NCBI GenBank assembly: GCA_016715865.1
Contig: JADJXM010000014.1
Location: forward strand, 62,001 to 126,000
Length of the DNA: 64,000 bases
From: Acidobacteriota bacterium
GTDB lineage: Bacteria > Acidobacteriota > Blastocatellia > RBC074
Direction: 5' to 3'
This document shows positions 29,672-41,112 of the stretch, piece after piece. Below the pieces are notes generated by a model. The model did no database searches. It was not told the origin of the DNA and saw only the letters and a list, made by a program, of their open reading frames with translations. Within the stretch, counting starts at the first letter, position 1. Each line of letters starts with the position of its first letter. Made by a program: the position numbers and the translations under genes.

Positions 29672-30438
29672 GCAGACTAAACGTCAATATCGACCACATA
29701 GCGACCATACGACAGGCCAGACGAACCAACGAACCGAACCCGGTATCGGCTGCGGTGATTTGTGAACTGGCCGGCGCCGACGGCATCACGACCCATCTTC
29801 GCGGAGATCGCCGACATATTCAGGACTACGATCTGCTCGCTCTGAAACAGGCGGTCATCACGCACCTCAATGTCGAGATGGCGCCGACAGATGAGATGAT
29901 AGAAATCGCGCTTCGCGTCAAACCCGATGTCGTGACATTAGTCCCCGAGCGACCGCAAGAGGTGACCACCGAAGGCGGCCTTGATGTCACAGGCAACCGC
30001 AAGGCGATCGCTGAAGCGATTCGACGGCTGACCGAGCATGGCATTTTCGTCAGCCTCTTCATCGATCCCGATCTCGGGCAGATCAAAGCGGCATCCCGCA
30101 TGCGGGCCTATCAAATCGAGATCTGCACGGCATTGTATGCGCGGCTCTGTGAGAATCCCGGCGATCAGACCGTGCGCCGCACGAAAGAGATCGAGAAGGA
30201 ACTGGAACGCCTTCGCCAGGCATCTAAATATGCCGCTCGCGCCGGACTTAAAGTCGCCGTCGGGCACGGACTGACATATCGAAACATCGATCCCGTGGCG
30301 CGGATTCCGGAGGTCGAAGAGTTCAACATCGGCCACAACATCATCGCTCGGGCCGCCCTGGTCGGTATGGACCGAGCCGTCCGCGAGATGATCGATGCCA
30401 TCCGCCGGGCGCGTTCCGGCCTCAGTTCGCAGACATAA
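29668..30438 (+). CDS. pdxJ: PdxJ, pyridoxine 5'-phosphate synthase
   Basis: 256 residues, slightly longer than the typical 240. Motifs NVNIDHIATIRQARRT, GITTHLRGDRRHI and VTLVPERPQEVTTEGGLD, then VSLFIDPD and VGHGLTYRN, are all PdxJ signatures. It condenses 3-amino-1-hydroxyacetone phosphate with 1-deoxyxylulose 5-phosphate in vitamin B6 synthesis. It overlaps the GT2 gene by 4 bp. A garbled family B element begins 14 nt after its stop. Confidence 0.95.
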   Translation: MSRLNVNIDHIATIRQARRTNEPNPVSAAVICELAGADGITTHLRGDRRHIQDYDLLALKQAVITHLNVEMAPTDEMIEIALRVKPDVVTLVPERPQEVTTEGGLDVTGNRKAIAEAIRRLTEHGIFVSLFIDPDLGQIKAASRMRAYQIEICTALYARLCENPGDQTVRRTKEIEKELERLRQASKYAARAGLKVAVGHGLTYRNIDPVARIPEVEEFNIGHNIIARAALVGMDRAVREMIDAIRRARSGLSSQT

Positions 30439-30452
30439 TAATCCGATGATTA

Positions 30453-30642
30453 GTGGATGGGGGGCGGCCTTCGCGCGGCCGGGGGGGCCCCCCCCCCGGG
30501 GGGCGGGGGGCTCGCGGGGGCCGGGGGGGGCCCGGGGGGGGGGGGGGGGGGCCGGGCGGGGGGGGGGGCCCGGGGGGCGGGGGGGGGGGCCCCCCCGGGG
30601 GGGGGGCCGCCCCCTTTAAAGGACTCTTCTGCGTAACATCAG
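30453..30642. mobile_element. Family B element, copy 4, mostly replaced by G/C-run sequence
   Basis: The right end is intact (CTTTAAAGGACTCTTCTGCG, then TAACATCAG, ending at 30642) and is followed by ATGATCA (30643-30649). A near match, ATGATTA, stands at 30446-30452 on the left and is consistent with a 7-bp target duplication. Between them about 150 bases (30462-30616) are almost pure G with some C runs. This is more like failed base-calling through a GC-rich hairpin than real DNA. Confidence 0.75.
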
Positions 30643-31878
30643 ATGATCACCCTAAATATTCTCTGTCTTATTCTCAGCCTGTGTCAGTCAATTCCGCGAC
30701 CTGCAGCCGCCGCGCAAGCACAGCCTGAGAAGATCAGCTCGCACGTGCTGCTGGTTGTGATCGGCGGTTTACGCCTTGAGGACCTGAACAAGGCGGATGG
30801 TCTTGGCCTCAGGATTCCAGCGCTCAGATCCCTGCGAACCAGAGGCGGACATGCGGTCAGCGTCGACGGCGTCTATCCTTCAACGACTCTGCCATCAGCT
30901 GCCACGATCGCCACCGGTTTGCTGCCGGCCGATCATGGCATCGTGGAGGACGCCCCGCTCATTGATCAGAGATCGGATCTTTCGATACTGAAGATCAAGA
31001 CCGATACGCTCTGGAATGCAGCCAAAAGAAATGGATACTCGGTCGCCTCACTGGGATTCCCTCTGACGGAAAGCGTTGAACTGGATTTCAATCTGCGGGG
31101 GCCGGTGACGGACGATCTCAAAACCGGGGCCCTCATGAAATTGATTGAGCAGGGTCTTCCGAATCTGGTTCTGCTGCATTACGCTTCATTTGAAACCGCT
31201 CAGCGTCGATACGGCATTCGATCGAAACAGGCTCTTGCCGCGCTCGAAACGATCGATGGCGATCTGTTAAAGATCATCGAGGCAATTGAAAAAAGTTCGA
31301 AAGCTGGACAGACGACATATCTGGTTGCATCGGACCACGGTGCAATGGCAATTGAATCGGTCTTCAAACCGAATGTCGTGATCGAGCGAAAGGGATGGCT
31401 GACCCTCGACGGCCGCGGTCAGGTGAAGTCGTGGCGCGCTGTCGCGCATTGTTTCGGCGGCTCGGCTGCCATCTTCGTGAGGGATCAGAATGACAGCGCC
31501 GAGATCGAAAAGGTCTTTCAGGAATATCATCAGGAGACCGACAGCCCGGTCTGGCGAGTATTGAATGCCAGAGAGATCGCTCAACTGGGCGCGGATCCGC
31601 GCGCGGTTTTATATCTGGACGCAGCGCCCGGATTCGCCATGTCCGGGGCGGCTACCGGGTCCAGAACCGGCTCGGCCGATGATCGGTCGGCATCGGGATA
31701 TCTGCCTTCGCGTTCAGAGATGCGAGCGATCCTTATACTTGGCGGCAGGGGAATCAAGCCGGGATCGAAGATCGAATATGCACGGCTGACCGATATCGCT
31801 CCGACCGTCTCGAGGCTCATGGGTTTGGACATGCACACAGCAAGGGGTAGAGTATTGTCAGAGGTAATTGTCAATTGA
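30643..31878 (+). CDS. Exported alkaline-phosphatase-superfamily protein (phosphodiesterase/NPP-like), metal site degenerate
   Basis: 411 residues with a Sec signal (ITLNILCLILSLCQSIPRPA). The nucleophile region VYPSTTLPSAATIATGLLPA with DHGI, and VASDHGAMAIE, mark the type I phosphodiesterase/nucleotide pyrophosphatase fold. However, the first metal Asp expected in a V-x-DG-R motif reads VVIGGLR, and the D/H pair expected later reads LLHYASFETAQRR; several metal ligands seem missing. It could be an inactive homolog or have an altered centre. Its start codon ATG is the first three bases of the target duplication of the family B element just upstream, leaving no Shine-Dalgarno in front. A second copy of the motif (ATGATTA) precedes the element. 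Confidence 0.75.
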   Translation: MITLNILCLILSLCQSIPRPAAAAQAQPEKISSHVLLVVIGGLRLEDLNKADGLGLRIPALRSLRTRGGHAVSVDGVYPSTTLPSAATIATGLLPADHGIVEDAPLIDQRSDLSILKIKTDTLWNAAKRNGYSVASLGFPLTESVELDFNLRGPVTDDLKTGALMKLIEQGLPNLVLLHYASFETAQRRYGIRSKQALAALETIDGDLLKIIEAIEKSSKAGQTTYLVASDHGAMAIESVFKPNVVIERKGWLTLDGRGQVKSWRAVAHCFGGSAAIFVRDQNDSAEIEKVFQEYHQETDSPVWRVLNAREIAQLGADPRAVLYLDAAPGFAMSGAATGSRTGSADDRSASGYLPSRSEMRAILILGGRGIKPGSKIEYARLTDIAPTVSRLMGLDMHTARGRVLSEVIVN

Positions 31879-31969
31879 AAAGTAAGAAGAATTCAACGAC
31901 ACTGTAACCCGTTTTATTTCGTTCATAACCGCTCGCTGTTTTGAGCCCCAACCATCAGACTATTGGCCT

Positions 31970-32683
<714 letters not shown>

Positions 32684-32778
32684 CCGGAAGGTCTTCTTCA
32701 TATTTCCGGCTCTCCATTCCATACTGCTCTGTGGAGCGCGGCGACCCATCGGCTTAAGCATTTACCAGGAGGGTTGCA

Positions 32779-33993
32779 TTGCATAAGCTCCATCGTTCCA
32801 TGGCTGTATTCAATCAGCCGTCACTTCCCTTTCAAAACTTATTATCGATCTTCATGCTGCTGGCTATGGCCATTACGGCTTTTGGGCAGGAAACCGAACG
32901 AACTGCTGAAATTACGCAGACAGCAATGAAGACCAGAGAAATGCTTCCTTCCCGCCTTGGTTCGAACTGGCAGGCGGTGACGCCTGTCCGAACTCTGGGT
33001 AAAGATGAGTGGACCATACTTCCGAATGCCGATATCCACGCCGAATACGGACTGAAGAACCTGATCACGCGGCAATACAGCGATGGTCAGGCAAGGCATA
33101 CTGTAGAAATCTTCGAAATGAACTACACTTCAGGCGCCTACGGTCTGTTCTCCTTTAATCGCAACGCTTTGCCGGCAAATCGAAAGGAGTTTTTCGTCGG
33201 AAGATTCATGGTCAGCATCGCCGGAGATCAGCCCGATCCGGCGGTGATCAGCGAACTGGAGCGATTGCTCTCGAACGAATCCGGCCCAGTGCCCTTTCTG
33301 CAAACACAATTGCCGAACCGGAACAAAATCGACAGGACTGAAAAATACCTGATCGGCCCGGCCGCACTGGCTCTGATCGAACCATTCTCTCATCTTAAAG
33401 AGATTATCGATTTTTCAGGCGGCGTTCAAATCGCGACGGCAGCCTATAACCATGCCGGCGGTCAAATGAATATCATGATTGTCGAATACAATACGCCGCA
33501 ATCCGCCAGCGATGGCCTGGCCCGCGCGCAAGGCATATATGAATCGCGGCCTTCGTATGAAAAACAGTCCCGCATCGTCAAACGCACCGGGAACTATCTG
33601 ATCGAAGTATCCGGCATCCGCAACAGACCCGAAGCCGAAGAGCTGATCGGACAGATCAAATATTCGCCACGCGTGACCTGGGAGGGATCAAAGATGTCTG
33701 ACATCCCCTGGCAATTCAGGCCATGGGACCCTGCCGCTTTCGAAGAAGCATCCGAGACCGCAGTTATGCTTATTCGAACCTTTTACTGGATCGGAATATT
33801 AATTGTAAGCTCGATTCTGATGGGAGTAATTACCGGCGGTTCATTCTTTTACTGGCGCCGTTATAGAAGAAGAAAACTCGGCCTCGACGATATCTTCAGC
33901 GACCCGGGCGATACCGTTCGCCTCAATCTCGACGACTATCTGATTGAACAAGGTGAGCAAGGGATCAAACAAATTGGACCCCGAAATGAATAG
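32779..33993 (+). CDS. Exported hypothetical membrane-anchored protein (possibly DUF6599)
   Basis: 404 residues from a TTG at 32779, supported by AGGAGGG at 32767-32773; an ATG at 32800 is an alternative. A signal sequence (LLSIFMLLAMAITAFGQ) is followed by a soluble domain (PSRLGSNWQAVTPVRTLG, YSDGQARHTVEIFEMN, GAYGLFSFNR) and a C-terminal transmembrane helix (IGILIVSSILMGVITGGSFF) with a basic cytoplasmic flank (WRRYRRRKLG). The soluble part resembles the DUF6599 proteins of Acidobacteriota, but this is from memory. It ends 224 nt before the convergent dnaN. Confidence 0.65.
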   Translation: MHKLHRSMAVFNQPSLPFQNLLSIFMLLAMAITAFGQETERTAEITQTAMKTREMLPSRLGSNWQAVTPVRTLGKDEWTILPNADIHAEYGLKNLITRQYSDGQARHTVEIFEMNYTSGAYGLFSFNRNALPANRKEFFVGRFMVSIAGDQPDPAVISELERLLSNESGPVPFLQTQLPNRNKIDRTEKYLIGPAALALIEPFSHLKEIIDFSGGVQIATAAYNHAGGQMNIMIVEYNTPQSASDGLARAQGIYESRPSYEKQSRIVKRTGNYLIEVSGIRNRPEAEELIGQIKYSPRVTWEGSKMSDIPWQFRPWDPAAFEEASETAVMLIRTFYWIGILIVSSILMGVITGGSFFYWRRYRRRKLGLDDIFSDPGDTVRLNLDDYLIEQGEQGIKQIGPRNE

Positions 33994-34055
33994 CAGGAAA
34001 ATATCCAGTCAGCATTCAAACAAACTGTAATCTGTTTTGGAGGATTGAAAAAAAA

Positions 34056-34101
34056 TGGCGGCCATTTATGAGAACCCACCCCGGACTCACTTTGGCCGCC
34101 A
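34056..34101 (-). terminator. Intrinsic terminator of the dnaA-dnaN transcript
   Basis: TGGCGGCCA (34056-34064) and its complement at 34093-34101 form a 9-bp stem. On the minus strand the stem is followed directly by a run of eight T, so the hairpin would stop transcription coming from dnaN. The rest of the 33994-34217 spacer shows nothing further. Confidence 0.72.
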
Positions 34102-34144
34102 CTATCAGGAGGTTCACCCGTGATCATAATAACGAACCCCGCCA

Positions 34145-34188
<44 letters not shown>

Positions 34189-34217
34189 ATCAATGCTAAT
34201 AACTTTCGTCACAAAAT

Positions 34218-35318
<1,101 letters not shown>

Positions 35319-35640
35319 CTTATCAACTCCGTCTCAGCGCCTTTTACTACTTATTCTAAATATATAATTCAGTATATTAATTTAGTAATAGTAGTAGGTC
35401 CTGTGGAAAAAGTAGCAAACTCGGTAACTGTAATTACATCAATAGGTTGAATGCAATCAGCTATGTGGAAAACATTGTGAATCCAGCAGTTGATATCCAC
35501 AGTTTGCTGTGAAAATCCTGGAACCGGAACTTTTTCCACCGATATCCACAACCGATTTTCGATACTTCCTGTGGAAAAAGTACATAAGTCTATTTGCAGC
35601 TATCAATTAGGCTGTTGATAAGCCTGTGGATATGCCCTTT
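35319..35640. other. Replication origin oriC (dnaA-dnaN intergenic region)
   Basis: The space between dnaA and dnaN contains clear DnaA boxes. Perfect fits to TTWTNCACA are TTTTCCACA on the minus strand at 35402-35410, 35464-35472 and 35570-35578. One-mismatch sites are at 35493-35501, 35532-35540, 35542-35550, and 35625-35633 inside the end of dnaA. An AT-rich stretch (35350-35390) next to the first box is the probable unwinding element. The whole layout is that of a typical bacterial origin. Confidence 0.88.
35383..35410 (-). promoter_or_regulatory. DnaA-trio array next to a DnaA box (basal unwinding system)
   Basis: On the plus strand TAG-TAA-TAG-TAG-TAG (35383-35397) is followed by GTCC and the box TGTGGAAAA (35402-35410). 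Read on the minus strand this is box, GC spacer and CTA/TTA trios running into the AT-rich region, the order of the DnaA-trio element described for Bacillus subtilis, onto which DnaA loads to open the helix. Confidence 0.8.
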
Positions 35641-37023
35641 TTGATCATACAAAGCCGAGACTTTATTGATGCTATGGATGACGGTTGTATGGTGTTTACC
35701 GCCGAATTCCCTGCCGATTTCAGGTAAACTTGCCCTGGTCAATGTTTTACAGAGATACATCGCGATCTGGCGAGGTTGAGTGATATTGCGGGTATTGGAT
35801 TTTGATTTCAGTTCAGCGACTTTCAACCCGTAATAATCAGCGACAACTTTCTGGATCGATTCAATCGTGACGGACCGTTCTTCTTCCTGGACCAGGTTTT
35901 TAAGAGCTTCCTGGGCCAATGTAATGCTGATCGGCTCTCCGCGAAGGGATGAAAGAGCTGTCAGTCTGACCAGAGATCCTTCGAGTTCACGAATATTGGA
36001 TTTGATCTTATTGGCGATGAAGAGCGCGACGCTGTCGGGCAGAATGATTTTGTCCGTTTCGGCCTTTTTTCGGAGAATTGCGACTTTTGTTTCCAGATCG
36101 GGCGGCTGGATGTCCGCAATGAGGCCCCATTCGAAACGCGAATGCAGGCGCTCCTCCAGTGTCGGAATCTCACGCGGTGCGCAATCCGATGAAATGACGA
36201 TCTGTTTCTGATCTTCGTAAAGCGCATTGAAGGTATGGAAGAACTCTTCCTGAGTTCGCTCTTTACCCGCCATGAACTGGATATCGTCGATCAGCAGTAC
36301 ATCGATCGAACGATATTTCTGACGGAAATTGATGGTCTGATCGTAGCGAATGGCGTTGATCAGTTCGTTCATAAACTTTTCAGCTGAGATGTAACAGAGA
36401 CGAAGGTGCCGGTTATGCTGCTTGACGCGATGTCCGATAGCGCACATGAGATGTGTTTTGCCGAGTCCCACTCCACCATAAATGTAGAGTGGATTATATG
36501 TTTTCGATGTCGATTCGGCGACGGCCAGAGCCGCTGCGTGTGCGAACTGGTTGCAGGAACCGACGACGAAGGTGTCGAACGTGTATCTCAAATTCAGGCG
36601 TAAGTCAGTATTGGCCGATTCACTGTACCTCGGTTGTGATCCATTTGCTTCAGCGGAGTTCGACGTGCCGGTTTTGGACGCATGATTCGATCCGCTGTTC
36701 TGGGCGATGACCTGAACATCGCTGGCCGCGGCGGTCTTGAATTTCGCAGGTGGCGGTTCCTCGGAAGTGACGGAAGGGTTCTCAGAGATTTGAAAAGTAA
36801 TTGCACGCCCTGAAAGATTGGTCTCCTCAAGCGATTCATCGAGAATTTCACGGTAGTTGTTCAGAATCCAATCCTCGAATACACGATCAGGAACTTCGAC
36901 TATGATTTTCGTCTCACTGCTCTGCAGAAATTTTATCGGTTTGAACCAGGTGGTAAAACTCTCATGATTCACTCTCTTCTCGACGCTGGTCAGCAATGAA
37001 TCCCAATGATTGAACTCACTCAT
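35590..37023 (-). CDS. dnaA: DnaA, chromosomal replication initiator
   Basis: 477 residues from the ATG at 37023, chosen because AGGAAGGG stands just upstream and the product then starts with domain I (MSEFNHWDSLLTSVEKRVN). Domain II (about residues 83-140) is Ser/Asn-rich. The AAA+ domain III has Walker A GGVGLGKT (183-190), Walker B LLIDDIQF and a later Arg-rich SRFEWGLIADI region. Domain IV carries the DNA-binding signature EIGREFGGKHHTTVIHSI. DnaA opens oriC; the sites are in the following intergenic region. An upstream in-frame extension to 37128 is less likely. Confidence 0.96.
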   Translation of the reverse strand: MSEFNHWDSLLTSVEKRVNHESFTTWFKPIKFLQSSETKIIVEVPDRVFEDWILNNYREILDESLEETNLSGRAITFQISENPSVTSEEPPPAKFKTAAASDVQVIAQNSGSNHASKTGTSNSAEANGSQPRYSESANTDLRLNLRYTFDTFVVGSCNQFAHAAALAVAESTSKTYNPLYIYGGVGLGKTHLMCAIGHRVKQHNRHLRLCYISAEKFMNELINAIRYDQTINFRQKYRSIDVLLIDDIQFMAGKERTQEEFFHTFNALYEDQKQIVISSDCAPREIPTLEERLHSRFEWGLIADIQPPDLETKVAILRKKAETDKIILPDSVALFIANKIKSNIRELEGSLVRLTALSSLRGEPISITLAQEALKNLVQEEERSVTIESIQKVVADYYGLKVAELKSKSNTRNITQPRQIAMYLCKTLTRASLPEIGREFGGKHHTTVIHSINKVSALYDQKGHIHRLINSLIDSCK

Positions 37024-37164
37024 AACATCCCTTCCTGTAGTTCGCAGGAAATCGTCCCACTGCAAGCTGTTCATAAAATCAAAATGATCAGGATTCAAAG
37101 ACAGAAAAATATCCCCCGGAGGAAGCATTGTGAGTCGCCGCTTCCCCTAACAAGAGGAGATATC

Positions 37165-37199
<35 letters not shown>

Positions 37200-37222
37200 A
37201 ATCAATACTTTACAGTCACTAA

Positions 37223-37279
<57 letters not shown>

Positions 37280-37324
37280 CAGAATCGACATGATTGCGCA
37301 TGAATGAATCTTTATTGAAAAAAA

Positions 37325-37425
37325 AAGTAGAAAGTAGAAAGTATGAAGAGAAAAGCATTGGATATTGTCGTTGACAGTTCATCTTTTCAAGTGAGACCCT
37401 CTCTTTCTACTTTCTGCTTTTTGAC
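37325..37425. repeat. Family C repeat, copy 1 (AGTAGAAAGT hairpin arms)
   Basis: Left arm AAGTAGAAAGTAGAAAGT and right arm CTTTCTACTTTCTGCTTTTT lie upstream of the amidase gene. The rest of the 37024-37324 spacer (dnaA upstream region) shows no gene. Confidence 0.7.
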
Positions 37426-37441
37426 TTGGGGTTTCCCCAGC

Positions 37442-37519
<78 letters not shown>

Positions 37520-37543
37520 GGGTACTTAATTGAGGAGAAAGCC

Positions 37544-38977
<1,434 letters not shown>

Positions 38978-39001
38978 AGTACACATCAAGAAAGAGCCTT
39001 C

Positions 39002-40939
39002 ATGAGTCAAAAGAGAAAAGCGCCATACGGATCGTGGAAATCTCCTGTCACATCGGATCTGATCGTTTCGGGTTCGATCGGTCTGGTACAACCAACGCTG
39101 TCAGGCAGTGATGTTTTCTGGCTTGAATCGAGACCTGTCGAAAAGGGGCGTAACGTGCTGGTTCGTCAGAAGCCGGATGGCTCACGAAGCGATCTGACAC
39201 CTGTCCCGTACAATGTTCGAACGCGAGTGCACGAATACGGCGGCGCTCCCTTCATCATCTGCGGCGAAGACATTCTCTTCTCTCATTTCGCCGATCAGCG
39301 GCTCTACAAACTGGACAACAGTGGAGTGATTTTGCCAATGACGCCGGTGGCCGATGTGCGCTATGCCGACGGTGTGTATGACCGCAGGCGGTTCCGGGTC
39401 ATTTGTGTGCGCGAGGATCATACAACCGCATCGAAAGAACCGGTCAATTCAATTGTGAGCATAAATATAGAAGGCGAAGATCCGGGTAGCGTGATCGTGG
39501 AAGGATCGGATTTTTACGCTGCACCGAGAATCAGCCCCGATGGTCACAGGCTGGCGTGGTTGTCATGGAATCATCCGAACATGCCCTGGGACGGAACTGA
39601 GATCTGGGTTGGGACATTCAATGCGGAAGGCGGCCTGGAGGAGAAGACACTGGTCGCGGGAGGCCCTGAAGAATCGGTCATTCAACCCGAGTGGTCTCCA
39701 GACGGGGTATTGCATTTCATCTCTGATCGAACAGGCTGGTGGAATCTTTATCAATGGCGCGAAGGAAATCTTCGAGCGCTGTGCCCGATGGACGCTGATT
39801 TCGGACAGCCGCAATGGGTCTTCGGTATGTCGTCGTATGATTTCGTCTCGCAAGATCGGATAATCTGCACCTGGTTTGAAAACGGATTTTCGAAGCTTGG
39901 CCTGCTCGATCTGAAATCGGAATCACTTGAACGGATCGAGTCTGCGTACACCAGAATAGAGGGTATTCGAGCAAGCGGTGGGCAAGCGATTTTTCTGGCC
40001 GCAACTGCCTCATCATCGACAGCGATAATCAGTTATGATCCGGCAACGAGAGAATCCGTATACATTCGGAGATCGAGCGAATTGCCGATCGATCCGGGTT
40101 TTATCTCGGCTCCGCAGGCAGTTGAATTCCCTACCGGCAATGGTTTGACCGCGCATGCCTTCTTTTATCCGCCGCGCAATAATGATTACGAAGGGCCGGA
40201 GGATGAGCGTCCGCCGCTGCTGGTGATGAGTCATGGCGGGCCGACCGCGGCCACAACGCCATTATTGAAACTGGGGATCCAATACTGGACCAGCCGTGGC
40301 TTCGCGGTTCTGGATGTCAATTACGGTGGCAGCACGGGATATGGTCGAGCGTACAGGGATCGACTCAAGGGCCAATGGGGAATTGTGGATGTGGCCGATT
40401 GCGTCAATGGCGCGAAATTCCTGGCCGGCCAGGGATTGGTTGACGGAGATCGTATGGCGATCACGGGCGGCAGTGCCGGCGGATACACGACCCTCTGCGC
40501 GCTGACTTTTCACCAGGTTTTCAAAGCCGGGGCCAGCCATTACGGCGTCAGCGATCTGGAAGCACTGGATATCGATACACACAAATTCGAAGCGCGATAC
40601 ACGCAAAGCCTGGTCGGCCCATACCCTGCAAGCAAAGCGCTCTACCTTGAGCGATCGCCAATCCATCATACGGACAGGCTGTCAGCCCCCGTCATCTTCT
40701 TTCAGGGGCTCGATGACAAGATCGTACCGCCGAATCAATCCGAAATGATGGTCGATGCCTTGAGGGCCAAAGGGCTGCCGGTCGCCTACGTCACCTTCGA
40801 AGGCGAACAGCATGGTTTCCGTCAGGCTGACAACATCAGACGCGCGCTCGACGGAGAGTTCTATTTCTATTCGCGCATCTTCGGATTCGAACCAGCCGAT
40901 CAGATCGAACCTGTCCCGATCGATAACTTCCCCGGGTAG
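39002..40939 (+). CDS. S9-family prolyl oligopeptidase / dipeptidyl aminopeptidase-like enzyme
   Basis: 645 residues. The N-terminal half is a beta-propeller with WD40-like blades (YAAPRISPDGHRLAWLSW, WSPDGVLHFISDRTGWWNL). The C-terminal alpha/beta hydrolase domain shows ITGGSAGGYTT with the nucleophile Ser at about 491, the Asp in QGLDDKIVPP and the His in GEQHGFR. These enzymes release dipeptides or acyl-amino acids from short peptides. No signal peptide is seen, so it is probably cytoplasmic. It follows the amidase by 24 nt and is likely in the same operon. A family D palindrome lies right after the stop. Confidence 0.9.
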   Translation: MSQKRKAPYGSWKSPVTSDLIVSGSIGLVQPTLSGSDVFWLESRPVEKGRNVLVRQKPDGSRSDLTPVPYNVRTRVHEYGGAPFIICGEDILFSHFADQRLYKLDNSGVILPMTPVADVRYADGVYDRRRFRVICVREDHTTASKEPVNSIVSINIEGEDPGSVIVEGSDFYAAPRISPDGHRLAWLSWNHPNMPWDGTEIWVGTFNAEGGLEEKTLVAGGPEESVIQPEWSPDGVLHFISDRTGWWNLYQWREGNLRALCPMDADFGQPQWVFGMSSYDFVSQDRIICTWFENGFSKLGLLDLKSESLERIESAYTRIEGIRASGGQAIFLAATASSSTAIISYDPATRESVYIRRSSELPIDPGFISAPQAVEFPTGNGLTAHAFFYPPRNNDYEGPEDERPPLLVMSHGGPTAATTPLLKLGIQYWTSRGFAVLDVNYGGSTGYGRAYRDRLKGQWGIVDVADCVNGAKFLAGQGLVDGDRMAITGGSAGGYTTLCALTFHQVFKAGASHYGVSDLEALDIDTHKFEARYTQSLVGPYPASKALYLERSPIHHTDRLSAPVIFFQGLDDKIVPPNQSEMMVDALRAKGLPVAYVTFEGEQHGFRQADNIRRALDGEFYFYSRIFGFEPADQIEPVPIDNFPG

Positions 40940-40950
40940 GAAAAGAAAAA

Positions 40951-41104
40951 TCATCCACTAAGGACACAAAGAAGAATCGTCCACCAAGAACACGAAGATA
41001 CGCAAAAGGATTCAGAAAGGAATGAATACCCGATATTTTTTATCTTTTCTTTGTGAAACTTCGTGTTCTTGGTGGACGATTCTTCTTTGCGTCCTTAGTG
41101 GATG
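40951..41104. repeat. Family D palindrome, copy 2 (between convergent genes)
   Basis: TCATCCACTAAGGACACAAA and GAATCGTCCACCAAGAACAC on the left pair with GTGTTCTTGGTGGACGATTC and the complementary end on the right. The imperfect 70-bp stem lies between the S9 peptidase and the convergent CNT transporter, where it could stop transcription from both sides. Confidence 0.85.
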
Positions 41105-41112
41105 AATTTGAA

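Noticed and set aside
30395..30728. Glycine-rich open frames across the G-run near 30.5 kb
   Set aside because: They translate a probable base-calling artefact inside a family B element; poly-Gly/Arg/Pro content is not a real protein signature.
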